A stretch of DNA of 64,000 bases. Origin: Dissulfurispira thermophila (GTDB lineage: Bacteria; Nitrospirota; Thermodesulfovibrionia; Thermodesulfovibrionales; Dissulfurispiraceae). Every line of letters starts with the position of its first letter. Within the stretch, counting starts at the first letter, position 1. Both the position numbers and the translations under genes were made by a program. The stretch lies in the NCBI RefSeq assembly GCF_014701235.1, contig NZ_AP022873.1, positions 558,001-622,000 on the forward strand. The letters run 5' to 3'. Of this stretch, positions 17,301 through 23,548 are shown piece by piece. The notes beneath the pieces were generated by a model. That model had not been told where the DNA came from. It saw nothing but the letters and a program-made list of their open reading frames with translations, and did not search any database.

Positions 17301-18655
17301 ATAGTGCAGATGCGGGCGCAATAACTAGATGCGAGGCATTTCTGGACAGCATTGAACAGCAGCGAAGCGGTAACTCGTGGAATCGGAGAGACAGAGGAAG
17401 GAAGACAGAAGACAGAGGACAGGCTGAAGGCTTAAGGGTAAAGGCTAAATATTTAAAAGCGTTGAAAAAACGCACTATTTTTATCCCGCGTATGGCTGAC
17501 CATGCACTTGCACTTAAAGCAGCCTTTGAATACTGCGGTGTTTCTGCTGAAGTGCTTCCTGAATCAGACAAGGAATCTATAGACATTGGAAGGAGATATG
17601 TATCTGGCAAGGAATGCTATCCATATCTTGTAACAGCGGGCGATATGCTTAAAAAGGTATTTTCACCTGATTTCAAACCTGATATGTCAGCATTCTTTAT
17701 GCCGTCAGGCACTGGGCCATGCAGATTTGGGCAGTACAATGTATCACATAAACTCATACTCGAAAATCTCGGGCTGAATGAAGTCCCTATATTTGCACCA
17801 AATCAAGATGTCCAGTTTTACAGGGATCTTGGCATTGTTGGAAAGGATTTTTCTCTGAAGGCATGGGAGGGGATTATTGCATATGAATTACTTATAAAGT
17901 GCCTTCATGAGACAAGACCTTATGAAAAAATAAAGGGTGATACTGACATGCTCTACAATTTTTATTGCGAAAAGATTTATCAAAGCCTTGTCGGGAAAAA
18001 TGGTGATATGATAGATCTTTTAAGGAAGATGAAGCACGATTTTCTATCTATTCCAAGAGATAAAGAAAAAAGGCCTATTATAGGTATTATAGGAGAGATA
18101 TTTGTTAGGTCGCATAGATTTTCTAATGAAGATCTGATAAGAAAGATAGAAACACTCGGAGGAGAGGTCTGGCTTACTCCAGTAGAGGAATGGATATACT
18201 ATGTAAATACTGTGTCTTTCAGAAAAGCCTTGATAAAAAAAGACAGGTCTGCTATGATGAATATCTTCCTTAAGAGGTTTTTTCAGAAAAGAATCGAGCA
18301 CAGATTTGCTAAACCATTTAAAGGCTTTCTGAAAACTCTAAGGGAACCTGAAACTAAGGAGATATTGGCAAAGGCTGCGCCTTATATTCATGACTCATTT
18401 GAAGGAGAGGCTATATTGAGCGTAGGCAAGGCAATAGACCTTATTGAGAAAGGCGCATCAGGCATAATTAACGCCATGCCTTTTGGCTGCATGCCTGGCA
18501 CTATAGTTACAGCACTGATAAAGGCTGTAAGCAGAGATTACGGTGTGCCGTATATAAGCATTCCATATGATGGAATAGAATCTCCATCAACATGGCTTCA
18601 AATTGAGGCATTTATGGAAGGTATAAACGACAAAGATAGAGGAATGAGGAGGTGA
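14372..18655 (+). CDS. Giant 2-hydroxyacyl-CoA dehydratase activase-like protein (double BcrAD/BadFG ATPase + DUF2229)
   Basis: The protein is 1427 residues. Two tandem ASKHA ATPase domains are present: about 1-255, starting YFIGLDAGSVAVK with CAAGTGSFLEQQAERL, and about 325-585, starting AYLGIDIGSISTN with CAAGTGSFLEEQAEKL. A cysteine-bearing segment (FECKGCPNICEI) and a DUF2229/dehydratase-like region fill the rest (about 675-1420). Family members hydrolyse ATP to push an electron from a [4Fe-4S] cluster onto a partner such as 2-hydroxyglutaryl-CoA dehydratase or benzoyl-CoA reductase. Single-chain forms of this size are widespread, but their substrate is unknown. Three heptad arrays lie in linkers. 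No dehydratase gene is nearby. Start: ATG after GGGGGATAAC. Confidence 0.85.
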   Translation: MYFIGLDAGSVAVKIVVLDKEGNKVEGHYARHYGHPVRITIKLLKEIQERFPENSLSVTGSAAKAITSTLNIKPINEVVSQFYSIKKLFPHVNTIIELGGEDSKLIILENGTIKDFSMNSVCAAGTGSFLEQQAERLRLSIEEFSEIAAKSKRPSKIAGRCSVFAKSDMIHLQQIATPIEDIISGLCFAVARNFKGTIAKGRDLKEPVSFQGGVAANKGMVRAFKEVFELDELFIPPDFAFMGAIGAALKNIDDGIVNTFNLKDLEQSLSSTQFSEKGHAPLISEGDGFFERHIKNTQESKVNSQELKDKNKDVSCITYYASRHLRAYLGIDIGSISTNLAVIDEEGNLLSKRYLMTAGRPIEAVRQGLKEVYSEIGDRVSIVGVGTTGSGRYMIADYVGADIVKNEITAQATAAIFIDPEVDTIFEIGGQDSKYISIKDGIIVDFEMNKACAAGTGSFLEEQAEKLNVSIKNEFAECACRSENPCRLGERCTVFMENSLMANLQRGVDKNDLLAGLAYSIVQNYINRVVVDKPIGENIFFQGGVAFNKAVVAAFEKYVGRRVTVPPNHDVTGAIGMALIVRDYMKRQKSEDRGQRTEEIETKFKGFDLLKKPYEISSFECKGCPNICEINKVKVQGEEGYLFYGGRCEKYDVRRAHKSTLPDLFAFREEILWKAHNQRAEDYKQKIDKKSIARIGIPYIFFFHDYLPFWSTLLWELGFEVVVSPRTNKHIINLGVENVISEACFPVKVAHGHIKWLKDAGVDAIFIPSFININQNGDEYSRGLSCPHVQTIPYVSRAAIRDMKTIAPVIDFGPGMDYIRKELKRSLSGYGVRDRDIKRAIRIAQFAQNEFQKAIKGKGEEILTKHNPIIVIIGRAYNAFDSGVNLDIPEKLSSINVISIPMDMLPLNNEKLMDTWPNMYWRSGQRILKAAKIVRSMPNLYAIYIGNFSCGPDSFILKYFKEQMNGKPFLHIEIDEHSADAGAITRCEAFLDSIEQQRSGNSWNRRDRGRKTEDRGQAEGLRVKAKYLKALKKRTIFIPRMADHALALKAAFEYCGVSAEVLPESDKESIDIGRRYVSGKECYPYLVTAGDMLKKVFSPDFKPDMSAFFMPSGTGPCRFGQYNVSHKLILENLGLNEVPIFAPNQDVQFYRDLGIVGKDFSLKAWEGIIAYELLIKCLHETRPYEKIKGDTDMLYNFYCEKIYQSLVGKNGDMIDLLRKMKHDFLSIPRDKEKRPIIGIIGEIFVRSHRFSNEDLIRKIETLGGEVWLTPVEEWIYYVNTVSFRKALIKKDRSAMMNIFLKRFFQKRIEHRFAKPFKGFLKTLREPETKEILAKAAPYIHDSFEGEAILSVGKAIDLIEKGASGIINAMPFGCMPGTIVTALIKAVSRDYGVPYISIPYDGIESPSTWLQIEAFMEGINDKDRGMRR
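15260..15339. repeat. Two in-frame heptad arrays in the activase (linker 1)
   Basis: First a series ACTCAAG, AGTCAAA, AGTCAAC, AGTCAAG, AGTTGAA (15260-15294), then GCATTAC, GTATTAC, GCATCAC (15319-15339), each in 7-bp register. Together they encode about residues 297-323 between the two ATPase domains. Confidence 0.75.
16129..16163. repeat. In-frame heptad array in the activase (linker 2)
   Basis: Five exact-register 7-mers: AAGACAG, AAGTCAG, AAGACAG, AGGTCAG, AGGACAG. They encode the charged linker RQKSEDRGQRTE just after the second ATPase domain. Confidence 0.8.
17388..17450. repeat. In-frame heptad array in the activase (linker 3)
   Basis: Nine consecutive 7-mers in one register pass from the GACAG type (GAGACAG, AAGACAG, AGGACAG) into the GCTGAAG, GCTTAAG, GGTAAAG, GCTAAAT type. 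They encode a charged linker near residues 1006-1026. One array contains two otherwise separate unit families. Confidence 0.8.
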
Positions 18656-18659
18656 TGTT

Positions 18660-18752
18660 GTGGGTAATGTTGTAAAATGGCGCAAGAAAAAGATGCGTAA
18701 ACATAAACACAAAAAACTGCGCAAAAGGACAAGGGCTCAGAGAAGACGGTAA
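18660..18752 (+). CDS. bS22-like / AURKAIP1-COX24 domain small ribosomal protein
   Basis: A 30-codon gene starts with GTG at 18660, behind a near-perfect Shine-Dalgarno AGGAGGTGAT that overlaps the stop of the activase gene. The peptide starts VGNVVKWRKKKMRKHK and ends RKRTRAQRRR, so more than half of its residues are Lys or Arg. This matches the short bacterial family annotated AURKAIP1/COX24 domain, related to mycobacterial ribosomal protein bS22 and mitochondrial mS38, which sits deep in the 30S subunit near the decoding region. Gene finders usually miss it because of its length and GTG start. Confidence 0.8.
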   Translation: MGNVVKWRKKKMRKHKHKKLRKRTRAQRRR

Positions 18753-18802
18753 ATAGTTTAAAGTATTTTAAGCAGTTTAATTAGTTCAAATAGGAGCCAA
18801 TC

Positions 18803-19006
18803 ATGAAAGATATAATTGCTTTAAAAGAAAGACTTGGTCTTGTGGAGCAAGAACTGAAGACCCTTACAGATAAAGTAACAAAATTGGAGAGGGATTTGAA
18901 GGAAATCCATGATATTAAGTCAGAGATAAAAGGTATAAAGGTTTTTCTTGGAAGGGTTTACCCTGAGTTTAAAACTCAATTTCCTGATATACTTAAAAAA
19001 TTATAG
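18803..19006 (+). CDS. Small coiled-coil protein, function unknown
   Basis: A 67-residue protein is built mostly of one heptad-patterned helix (LKERLGLVEQELKTLTDKV, then LERDLKEIHDIKSEI) ending in VYPEFKTQFPDILKKL. RBS AGGAG lies upstream. It follows the bS22-like gene by 50 bases. I recognise no family. A coiled-coil dimer is the only supported statement. Confidence 0.6.
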   Translation: MKDIIALKERLGLVEQELKTLTDKVTKLERDLKEIHDIKSEIKGIKVFLGRVYPEFKTQFPDILKKL

Positions 19007-19008
19007 GA

Positions 19009-19869
19009 TTAATCAAATCTCGTGATCATGGCTCCTATAAATGGCATTTCTTTGATATAGTCTCTGAATAGGATTTTTTTTACAACACCTCCCTTGTCTT
19101 TTGTGCCTCCTGCATGAATCAAATAAATATTTCTGCTGTCTATTTTTATTATTCCGATGTGTCCCACTATCTCTCCTGCAGTTCTTTTGTCAATGGCCTT
19201 TACAAAAAATATAATATCACCACTTTTCAATTCCTGCATTTTTCTTATAAGTTCTTGCACAGGGAGTATGTCAATAGAGTCTAATCCTCTTGAGCCTTTT
19301 ATTTTTATTGTTTTACCTATATTATGAGTTATATTTTCTCCCCACTTGCCGCTTAATATCATGTCTTCGCCGTATTCAAACCGTCTGTCGTAGTTGACCA
19401 CTCTGTTGTTTTTTATAATGCCTTTTGAGTGAAATCTCTTATCTAATGCAATATTAATTGCATTATTATGGTCATTGCTCAAAGCAAGTTCTACTGCCCT
19501 GAATGTAAGATACATGCAATCAACTCTTTCATCTGATACAATAACTCCTTTAGTAACATATTCACCTTTTGGGTCAGTATCATAAGGGGTGCCTACAAAT
19601 CTTTCTGCCCAAAATGCTATCCTCTCACCAATAGGTTTGTCCTTGAGTCTTGATTGCAGTGAAGTGACTTCTTCATTTGTAATAGCAAAGCAGATAGGGA
19701 CAAAAAATATATCATACGAATAAAATAGTGAAAGTGCTGCAAATAGCAGATAGCAAATTATTATCGTTAGATAATAGTGGTCAGTAGATAGTAGATAATA
19801 GGGTGAAGTCTGGGCTGTGGATATTTTTTGCTTATGTCTTGTGCCGATAAGTTGGTATATAAGTTTCAT
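19009..19869 (-). CDS. DUF1460 / NlpC-P60-like cysteine hydrolase
   Basis: This is a 286-residue (from ATG 19869) predicted peptidoglycan amidase-like protein. After a hydrophobic segment (IIICYLLFAALSLFYS) comes FVGTPYD, the catalytic-cysteine region VDCMYLTF, and a later HIGIIK segment supplying the histidine, as in NlpC/P60-type hydrolases. An ATG at 19884 is in frame, but an extended -10 box TGG-TATTAT ends 5 bases before 19869, favouring a leaderless start there. A heptad array (19767-19808) encodes part of the N-terminus ahead of the membrane segment, so the true secretion signal is uncertain. Confidence 0.7.
   Translation of the reverse strand: MKLIYQLIGTRHKQKISTAQTSPYYLLSTDHYYLTIIICYLLFAALSLFYSYDIFFVPICFAITNEEVTSLQSRLKDKPIGERIAFWAERFVGTPYDTDPKGEYVTKGVIVSDERVDCMYLTFRAVELALSNDHNNAINIALDKRFHSKGIIKNNRVVNYDRRFEYGEDMILSGKWGENITHNIGKTIKIKGSRGLDSIDILPVQELIRKMQELKSGDIIFFVKAIDKRTAGEIVGHIGIIKIDSRNIYLIHAGGTKDKGGVVKKILFRDYIKEMPFIGAMITRFD
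19767..19808. repeat. Heptad array in the DUF1460 N-terminus
   Basis: Six 7-mers in register: TTAGATA, ATAGTGG, TCAGTAG, ATAGTAG, ATAATAG, GGTGAAG. They code for a tyrosine-rich stretch (PYYLLSTDHYYL) before the transmembrane helix. Confidence 0.65.
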
Positions 19870-19887
19870 ATGATATAATACCATATG
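19867..19887. promoter_or_regulatory. Overlapping divergent -10 boxes and start codons
   Basis: The 21 bases from 19867 to 19887 are nearly palindromic and contain both start codons and both -10 boxes. On the plus strand TGA-TATAAT (hexamer 19874-19879) ends 5 bases before ATG 19885. On the minus strand TGG-TATTAT (19875-19880) ends 5 bases before ATG 19869. The two hexamers share five base pairs, so polymerase cannot occupy both at once. Confidence 0.55.
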
Positions 19888-20898
19888 TCAAAAATTATAA
19901 GACCCTTTTCCACAACAGGTATTGGCAGCCTCCCTCACAAAAATCCTGAGGATGCCTGCAGACTTATACTCAAGACATTTGACATTCCTTTTTGGCCGCA
20001 GTTGCCCAAAATTTCATTTAGAGAGTCTATGATCATCCAGTATTCAGAAGGAATGCCTTATATAAGAATAAATGAAACAGAAGGAGAGGCATGGGTTATC
20101 AGGGATGGAAGCGACGAGCTTGAGAGGTTTTATGAATCATATGCAGAAAATACAAAGATAGCCATATCTGAAGATTATGCAATAGGATTACATACTTTTT
20201 TACGAATGATAAAAGGAAAGAGATTTCAGATATTGAAGGGACATATTACAGGACCTATTACTTTTACGCTTGGATTGAAAGACAATTACGGCAGATTGGT
20301 ATATTTTGACGAGGAGCTGCGAGAAATCGCATCCATGCTGTTGAAGGCAAAGGTTAGGTGGCAGATAGATCTATTAAAACAACATTCTGATAATGTTATT
20401 ATTTTTATCGATGAGCCGATTCTTTCGGCAATAGGCAGTTCATCATATCTTGGCGTTGACAACAATGAGGTCATAAGACTGCTCAAAGATATGGTATCTG
20501 TAATTGAATTGGCAGGTGCAATATCTGCAATACATTGCTGCGGTAGAGCAGACTGGCCTATGGTGATTAAAAGTGGGGCACAGATATTGAGCTTTGATGC
20601 CTTTGAATATTTCGATACTCTTGTCATATATTATGAAGATATAAGAGATTTTCTTGAAAAAGGCGGATACCTTGCATGGGGCATTGTACCAACATCTGAT
20701 GCTATCAGTTCTGTGGATGACATGTATATCTATAAACTAATGAATGCACACCTTAAAAAATTATATGAACATATACCTTTAGAACTCGTTAGTTCTCGTA
20801 TCCTTCTTACTCCTTCATGCGGCACGGGTTCAAGGAGTATAGATGAGACTATTAAGGTATTTCAGTTAATTATGAGATTGAAAGAGGCGATGGCATGA
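19885..20898 (+). CDS. Cobalamin-independent methionine-synthase-like (UROD/MetE superfamily) methyltransferase
   Basis: A 337-residue single-barrel protein begins TTGIGSLPHKNPEDACRLIL, the start seen in short archaeal-type MetE-like proteins. Zinc-ligand candidates are HCCGRADW near residue 215 and PSCGTGSRS near residue 312, matching the His-x-Cys...Cys pattern. It may transfer a methyl group to homocysteine or to a corrinoid-linked substrate, but short MetE homologues are not all methionine synthases. It is probably leaderless. It is coupled to tmk by an ATGA overlap. Confidence 0.75.
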   Translation: MSKIIRPFSTTGIGSLPHKNPEDACRLILKTFDIPFWPQLPKISFRESMIIQYSEGMPYIRINETEGEAWVIRDGSDELERFYESYAENTKIAISEDYAIGLHTFLRMIKGKRFQILKGHITGPITFTLGLKDNYGRLVYFDEELREIASMLLKAKVRWQIDLLKQHSDNVIIFIDEPILSAIGSSSYLGVDNNEVIRLLKDMVSVIELAGAISAIHCCGRADWPMVIKSGAQILSFDAFEYFDTLVIYYEDIRDFLEKGGYLAWGIVPTSDAISSVDDMYIYKLMNAHLKKLYEHIPLELVSSRILLTPSCGTGSRSIDETIKVFQLIMRLKEAMA

Positions 20899-21560
20899 GG
20901 GAAAATCAAAAATCAAAAGTCAGAAGTCAGGAGTTAAAAAAAGGCATCTTTATATCATTTGAGGGCATAGAAGGCACGGGAAAGACTACTCAGGCAAAGC
21001 TTCTATCAGAACATCTTACAAAGAAAGGCTATAAGGTGATATTGACTCATGAGCCGGGTGGAACAGTTATAGGCAATAGAATTCGTGAAATACTTCTTCA
21101 TGTGGATCACAGGGAGATGTCTTATATGACAGAACTTCTTCTGTACAATGCAGCAAGGGCACAACATCTTTCTGAAAAAATAATCCCAGCCCTTAATGAA
21201 GGATATATTGTAATTACCGACAGATTTACTGATTCCACTACAGCATATCAGGGTTATGGACGTGGTATTGATATGCAACTTATAATGTCAATTGATAGCA
21301 TAGCAACTGGTGGAATCAAGCCTCATCTTACTGTGCTATTTGATCTGGATGTCGAGATTGGATTAAAAAGAAATAAGGGTATAAATAAGGTTGACCGTCT
21401 GGAACTTGAGGATATAGAGTTTCACAAAAAGGTCCGTGAGGGATATTTGAAAATAGCAGAAGCAGAATCCGAAAGAATAAAGGTTATTGATGCATCTCTG
21501 CCTTTAGAGATAGTTGCTCAGAAAGTCGAGGAGATAGTTAAGTGGCGATTAGAGATATAA
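20895..21560 (+). CDS. tmk: Thymidylate kinase
   Basis: The enzyme phosphorylates dTMP to dTDP. At 221 residues it has P-loop FEGIEGTGKTTQAKLL, the DR(Y/F) motif in TDRFTDSTTAYQGYGRG and a short lid. The first 16 residues are an extension encoded by a heptad array placed right behind the start codon. The normal protein would begin at KKGIFISFEG. It overlaps the previous gene by 4 bases and holB by 19. Confidence 0.93.
   Translation: MRENQKSKVRSQELKKGIFISFEGIEGTGKTTQAKLLSEHLTKKGYKVILTHEPGGTVIGNRIREILLHVDHREMSYMTELLLYNAARAQHLSEKIIPALNEGYIVITDRFTDSTTAYQGYGRGIDMQLIMSIDSIATGGIKPHLTVLFDLDVEIGLKRNKGINKVDRLELEDIEFHKKVREGYLKIAEAESERIKVIDASLPLEIVAQKVEEIVKWRLEI
20901..20935. repeat. Heptad array at the tmk start
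   Basis: Five 7-mers in register: GAAAATC, AAAAATC, AAAAGTC, AGAAGTC, AGGAGTT. They encode NQKSKVRSQEL at residues 4-14 of thymidylate kinase. Confidence 0.8.
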
Positions 21561-22543
21561 TTGGTCAGGATAGGGCTTTAAGGATACTTCTTGGGACACT
21601 CAAAAGAAATAGGGTGCCTTCCTCTATCCTTATGTCAGGAGATTCCGGTATTGGTAAGAAACTCACAGCAATAAATTATGCCAAGGCTATTAATTGCTAC
21701 GAGCCTGTTGATTTTGACTGTTGTGATAAATGCCCATCATGTAAAAAAATAGACTCATCAATACATCCTGATATTTTAATCGTTACACTTGAAAATGTCG
21801 AAGATATATTCTCTTTAAAGCCAAAAGAAGGCAAGGATAAACATAGATATGAATTTCCAATCGAATTTGTAAGAAAATTAGAAGAAGTTATTTACTTAAA
21901 ACCATATGAAGGCAAAAAAAAGGTCATTATAATAGATGATGCTGATGCCCTGAATATTTCTGCTGCAAATGCCTTTTTAAAGACCCTTGAAGAACCACCA
22001 CCAGATAGTCTTATAATTCTCATATCTTCGAATCCTGAAGGGCTGCCTGATACTATCAGGTCGAGGTGTGTAAATGTCAGGTTCTATCCATTGTCTGCTA
22101 ATGCGTGTAGAGAAGTGATTTTAAGAAACAAGGATTTTACAGATATTAGTTCTATTTTCAATCTATTCATGGGGAGACCGGGTCTTGCAGCATCAAAAGA
22201 TTTCATAAAAGAAATCGAGAGGTTTACAGAACTATTGAATAATATGATTTATGATAAATCAAAAGATATATGGTTCGATAAAGGAGAAATCAAATCATGG
22301 CTTGAAATGGCACTTATACTTCTTAGGGATGTGGCTATTTATAAAATTACAAAAAGCAAATCATATTTGATATTGGATAATAGGCAATTAGTAACAGGTA
22401 ATAAGCAGAAGCTCAATGATATTATAGATTTGTATAAGGACATACAGAGGTTGAGAGATATTGCGGATTTTAATCTCAATAAATCTATAACATGGAATTA
22501 TGTAGCAAGTACTTTGAGGGACTTTGTCTCTCAAACTCCCTAA
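21542..22543 (+). CDS. holB: DNA polymerase III delta-prime subunit
   Basis: This clamp-loader AAA+ protein has 333 residues. The P-loop region is MSGDSGIGKKLTA, the zinc cluster CCDKCPSCKK is at about 57-66, Walker B is VIIIDDADALN, and the sensor region includes LEEPPPDSLIILIS. The P-loop is non-canonical (a delta-prime trait). It loads the sliding clamp with tau/gamma and delta. The gene overlaps tmk by 19 bases. A heptad array (22380-22407) encodes residues 280-289, and a palindromic repeat forms its last codons. Confidence 0.88.
   Translation: MAIRDIIGQDRALRILLGTLKRNRVPSSILMSGDSGIGKKLTAINYAKAINCYEPVDFDCCDKCPSCKKIDSSIHPDILIVTLENVEDIFSLKPKEGKDKHRYEFPIEFVRKLEEVIYLKPYEGKKKVIIIDDADALNISAANAFLKTLEEPPPDSLIILISSNPEGLPDTIRSRCVNVRFYPLSANACREVILRNKDFTDISSIFNLFMGRPGLAASKDFIKEIERFTELLNNMIYDKSKDIWFDKGEIKSWLEMALILLRDVAIYKITKSKSYLILDNRQLVTGNKQKLNDIIDLYKDIQRLRDIADFNLNKSITWNYVASTLRDFVSQTP
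22380..22407. repeat. Heptad array inside holB
   Basis: Four 7-mers in register (ATAGGCA, ATTAGTA, ACAGGTA, ATAAGCA) encode NRQLVTGNKQ in the C-terminal domain. The array is short and divergent. Confidence 0.5.
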
Positions 22544-22622
22544 ATAAAAATTGAACTCCTTTTTTATTAGGGTTTTAAAGGGACTTTGTCTCTTTAAGCT
22601 TTGAGGGAAGAAGTCCCTCAAA
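22513..22622. repeat. Cluster of three palindromic elements after holB
   Basis: Three hairpins follow one another: TTTGAGGGA/TCTCTCAAA (22513-22535, inside the holB 3' end), TTAAAGGGA/TCTCTTTAA (22575-22597) and a perfect TTTGAGGGA/TCCCTCAAA (22600-22622) that abuts the ricT RBS. They share the core GGGACTTTGTC or its inverse. A 27-base stretch (22559-22585) recurs exactly at 43634-43660 after rlmB, marking a dispersed REP-like family. Confidence 0.75.
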
Positions 22623-22633
22623 AGGAGGTATAA

Positions 22634-23548
22634 ATGCCGGATGTTGTTGGTATAAGGTTTAAGAATTGTGGGAAGATATATGACTTTGAGGTTAACGGCA
22701 TAGATATAAAGAATGGTGATTCTGTGGTTGTAGAATCAGACTTTGGACTTAGTATCGGCAAAGTAGTAATAGAAAGACATTTTATAGAAACTCCTGAGAG
22801 GGAATTAAAAAAGGTTATTCGCCGTGTTTCGGATGAAGATATTAAGGCTGCAGAAGAAAACAAAAAGATTGAAAAAGAGGCAAGGGATTTTTGTGTAGAG
22901 CGAATATTGGCGCGCGGGCTTCAGATGAAGCTTGTTGGGGCAGAAACAACCCTTGATAGGAAAAGGATAATTTTTTATTTCACAGCGGATGGTAGAATAG
23001 ATTTCAGGGAGTTGGTAAAAGACCTTGCCGCACGATTTAAGACAAGGATTGAAATGAGGCAGATAGGAGTAAGAGATGAGGCAAAACTTATAGGCGGCCT
23101 TGGTGTTTGTGGTAGGGAATTGTGCTGCAATACATTCCTTACTTCTTTTGAGCCAGTGTCAATAAAAATGGCAAAAAAACAAGAGTTGGTGTTAAATGTC
23201 AGCAAACTCTCGGGTCTTTGTGGCAGACTTATGTGCTGTCTGAGGTATGAATATGAAGGCAGTCTGGATAGTATTTCATCTGACGATGAGATGCCAATAG
23301 AAAATGAGGAATTGTACGAAAGAGATACAGTTACAGGTATTTCTGCTGTCCTTTCAAAATTGGTTCAGAGTGATACAATTGAGGAATTTGTTGAGACTTC
23401 ACCCATTGATATTTCAGGTGCTGATCTCAAAGACAAGACTAATGAACAACATAAATCAGAACATACAGAGCATAAACAGATAAGGCATAATCAAACTGAA
23501 GAAAGGCATAAAAAAATCAGGCATAAGAGGAGACATTTCAGGAGATGA
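22634..23548 (+). CDS. ricT: PSP1-domain protein RicT (YaaT)
   Basis: This 304-residue protein of the PSP1/YaaT family has the diagnostic cysteine motifs CGRELCCNTFL and CGRLMCCLRYE. In Bacillus, RicT with RicA and RicF forms an Fe-S complex that affects RNA processing; outside Firmicutes the role is less clear. The last 50 or so residues are a His/Lys/Glu-rich tail (KSEHTEHKQIRHNQTEERHK) of low complexity. RBS AAAGGAGG. It lies in the holB-ricT-metG order common in bacteria and overlaps metG by ATGA. Confidence 0.88.
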   Translation: MPDVVGIRFKNCGKIYDFEVNGIDIKNGDSVVVESDFGLSIGKVVIERHFIETPERELKKVIRRVSDEDIKAAEENKKIEKEARDFCVERILARGLQMKLVGAETTLDRKRIIFYFTADGRIDFRELVKDLAARFKTRIEMRQIGVRDEAKLIGGLGVCGRELCCNTFLTSFEPVSIKMAKKQELVLNVSKLSGLCGRLMCCLRYEYEGSLDSISSDDEMPIENEELYERDTVTGISAVLSKLVQSDTIEEFVETSPIDISGADLKDKTNEQHKSEHTEHKQIRHNQTEERHKKIRHKRRHFRR

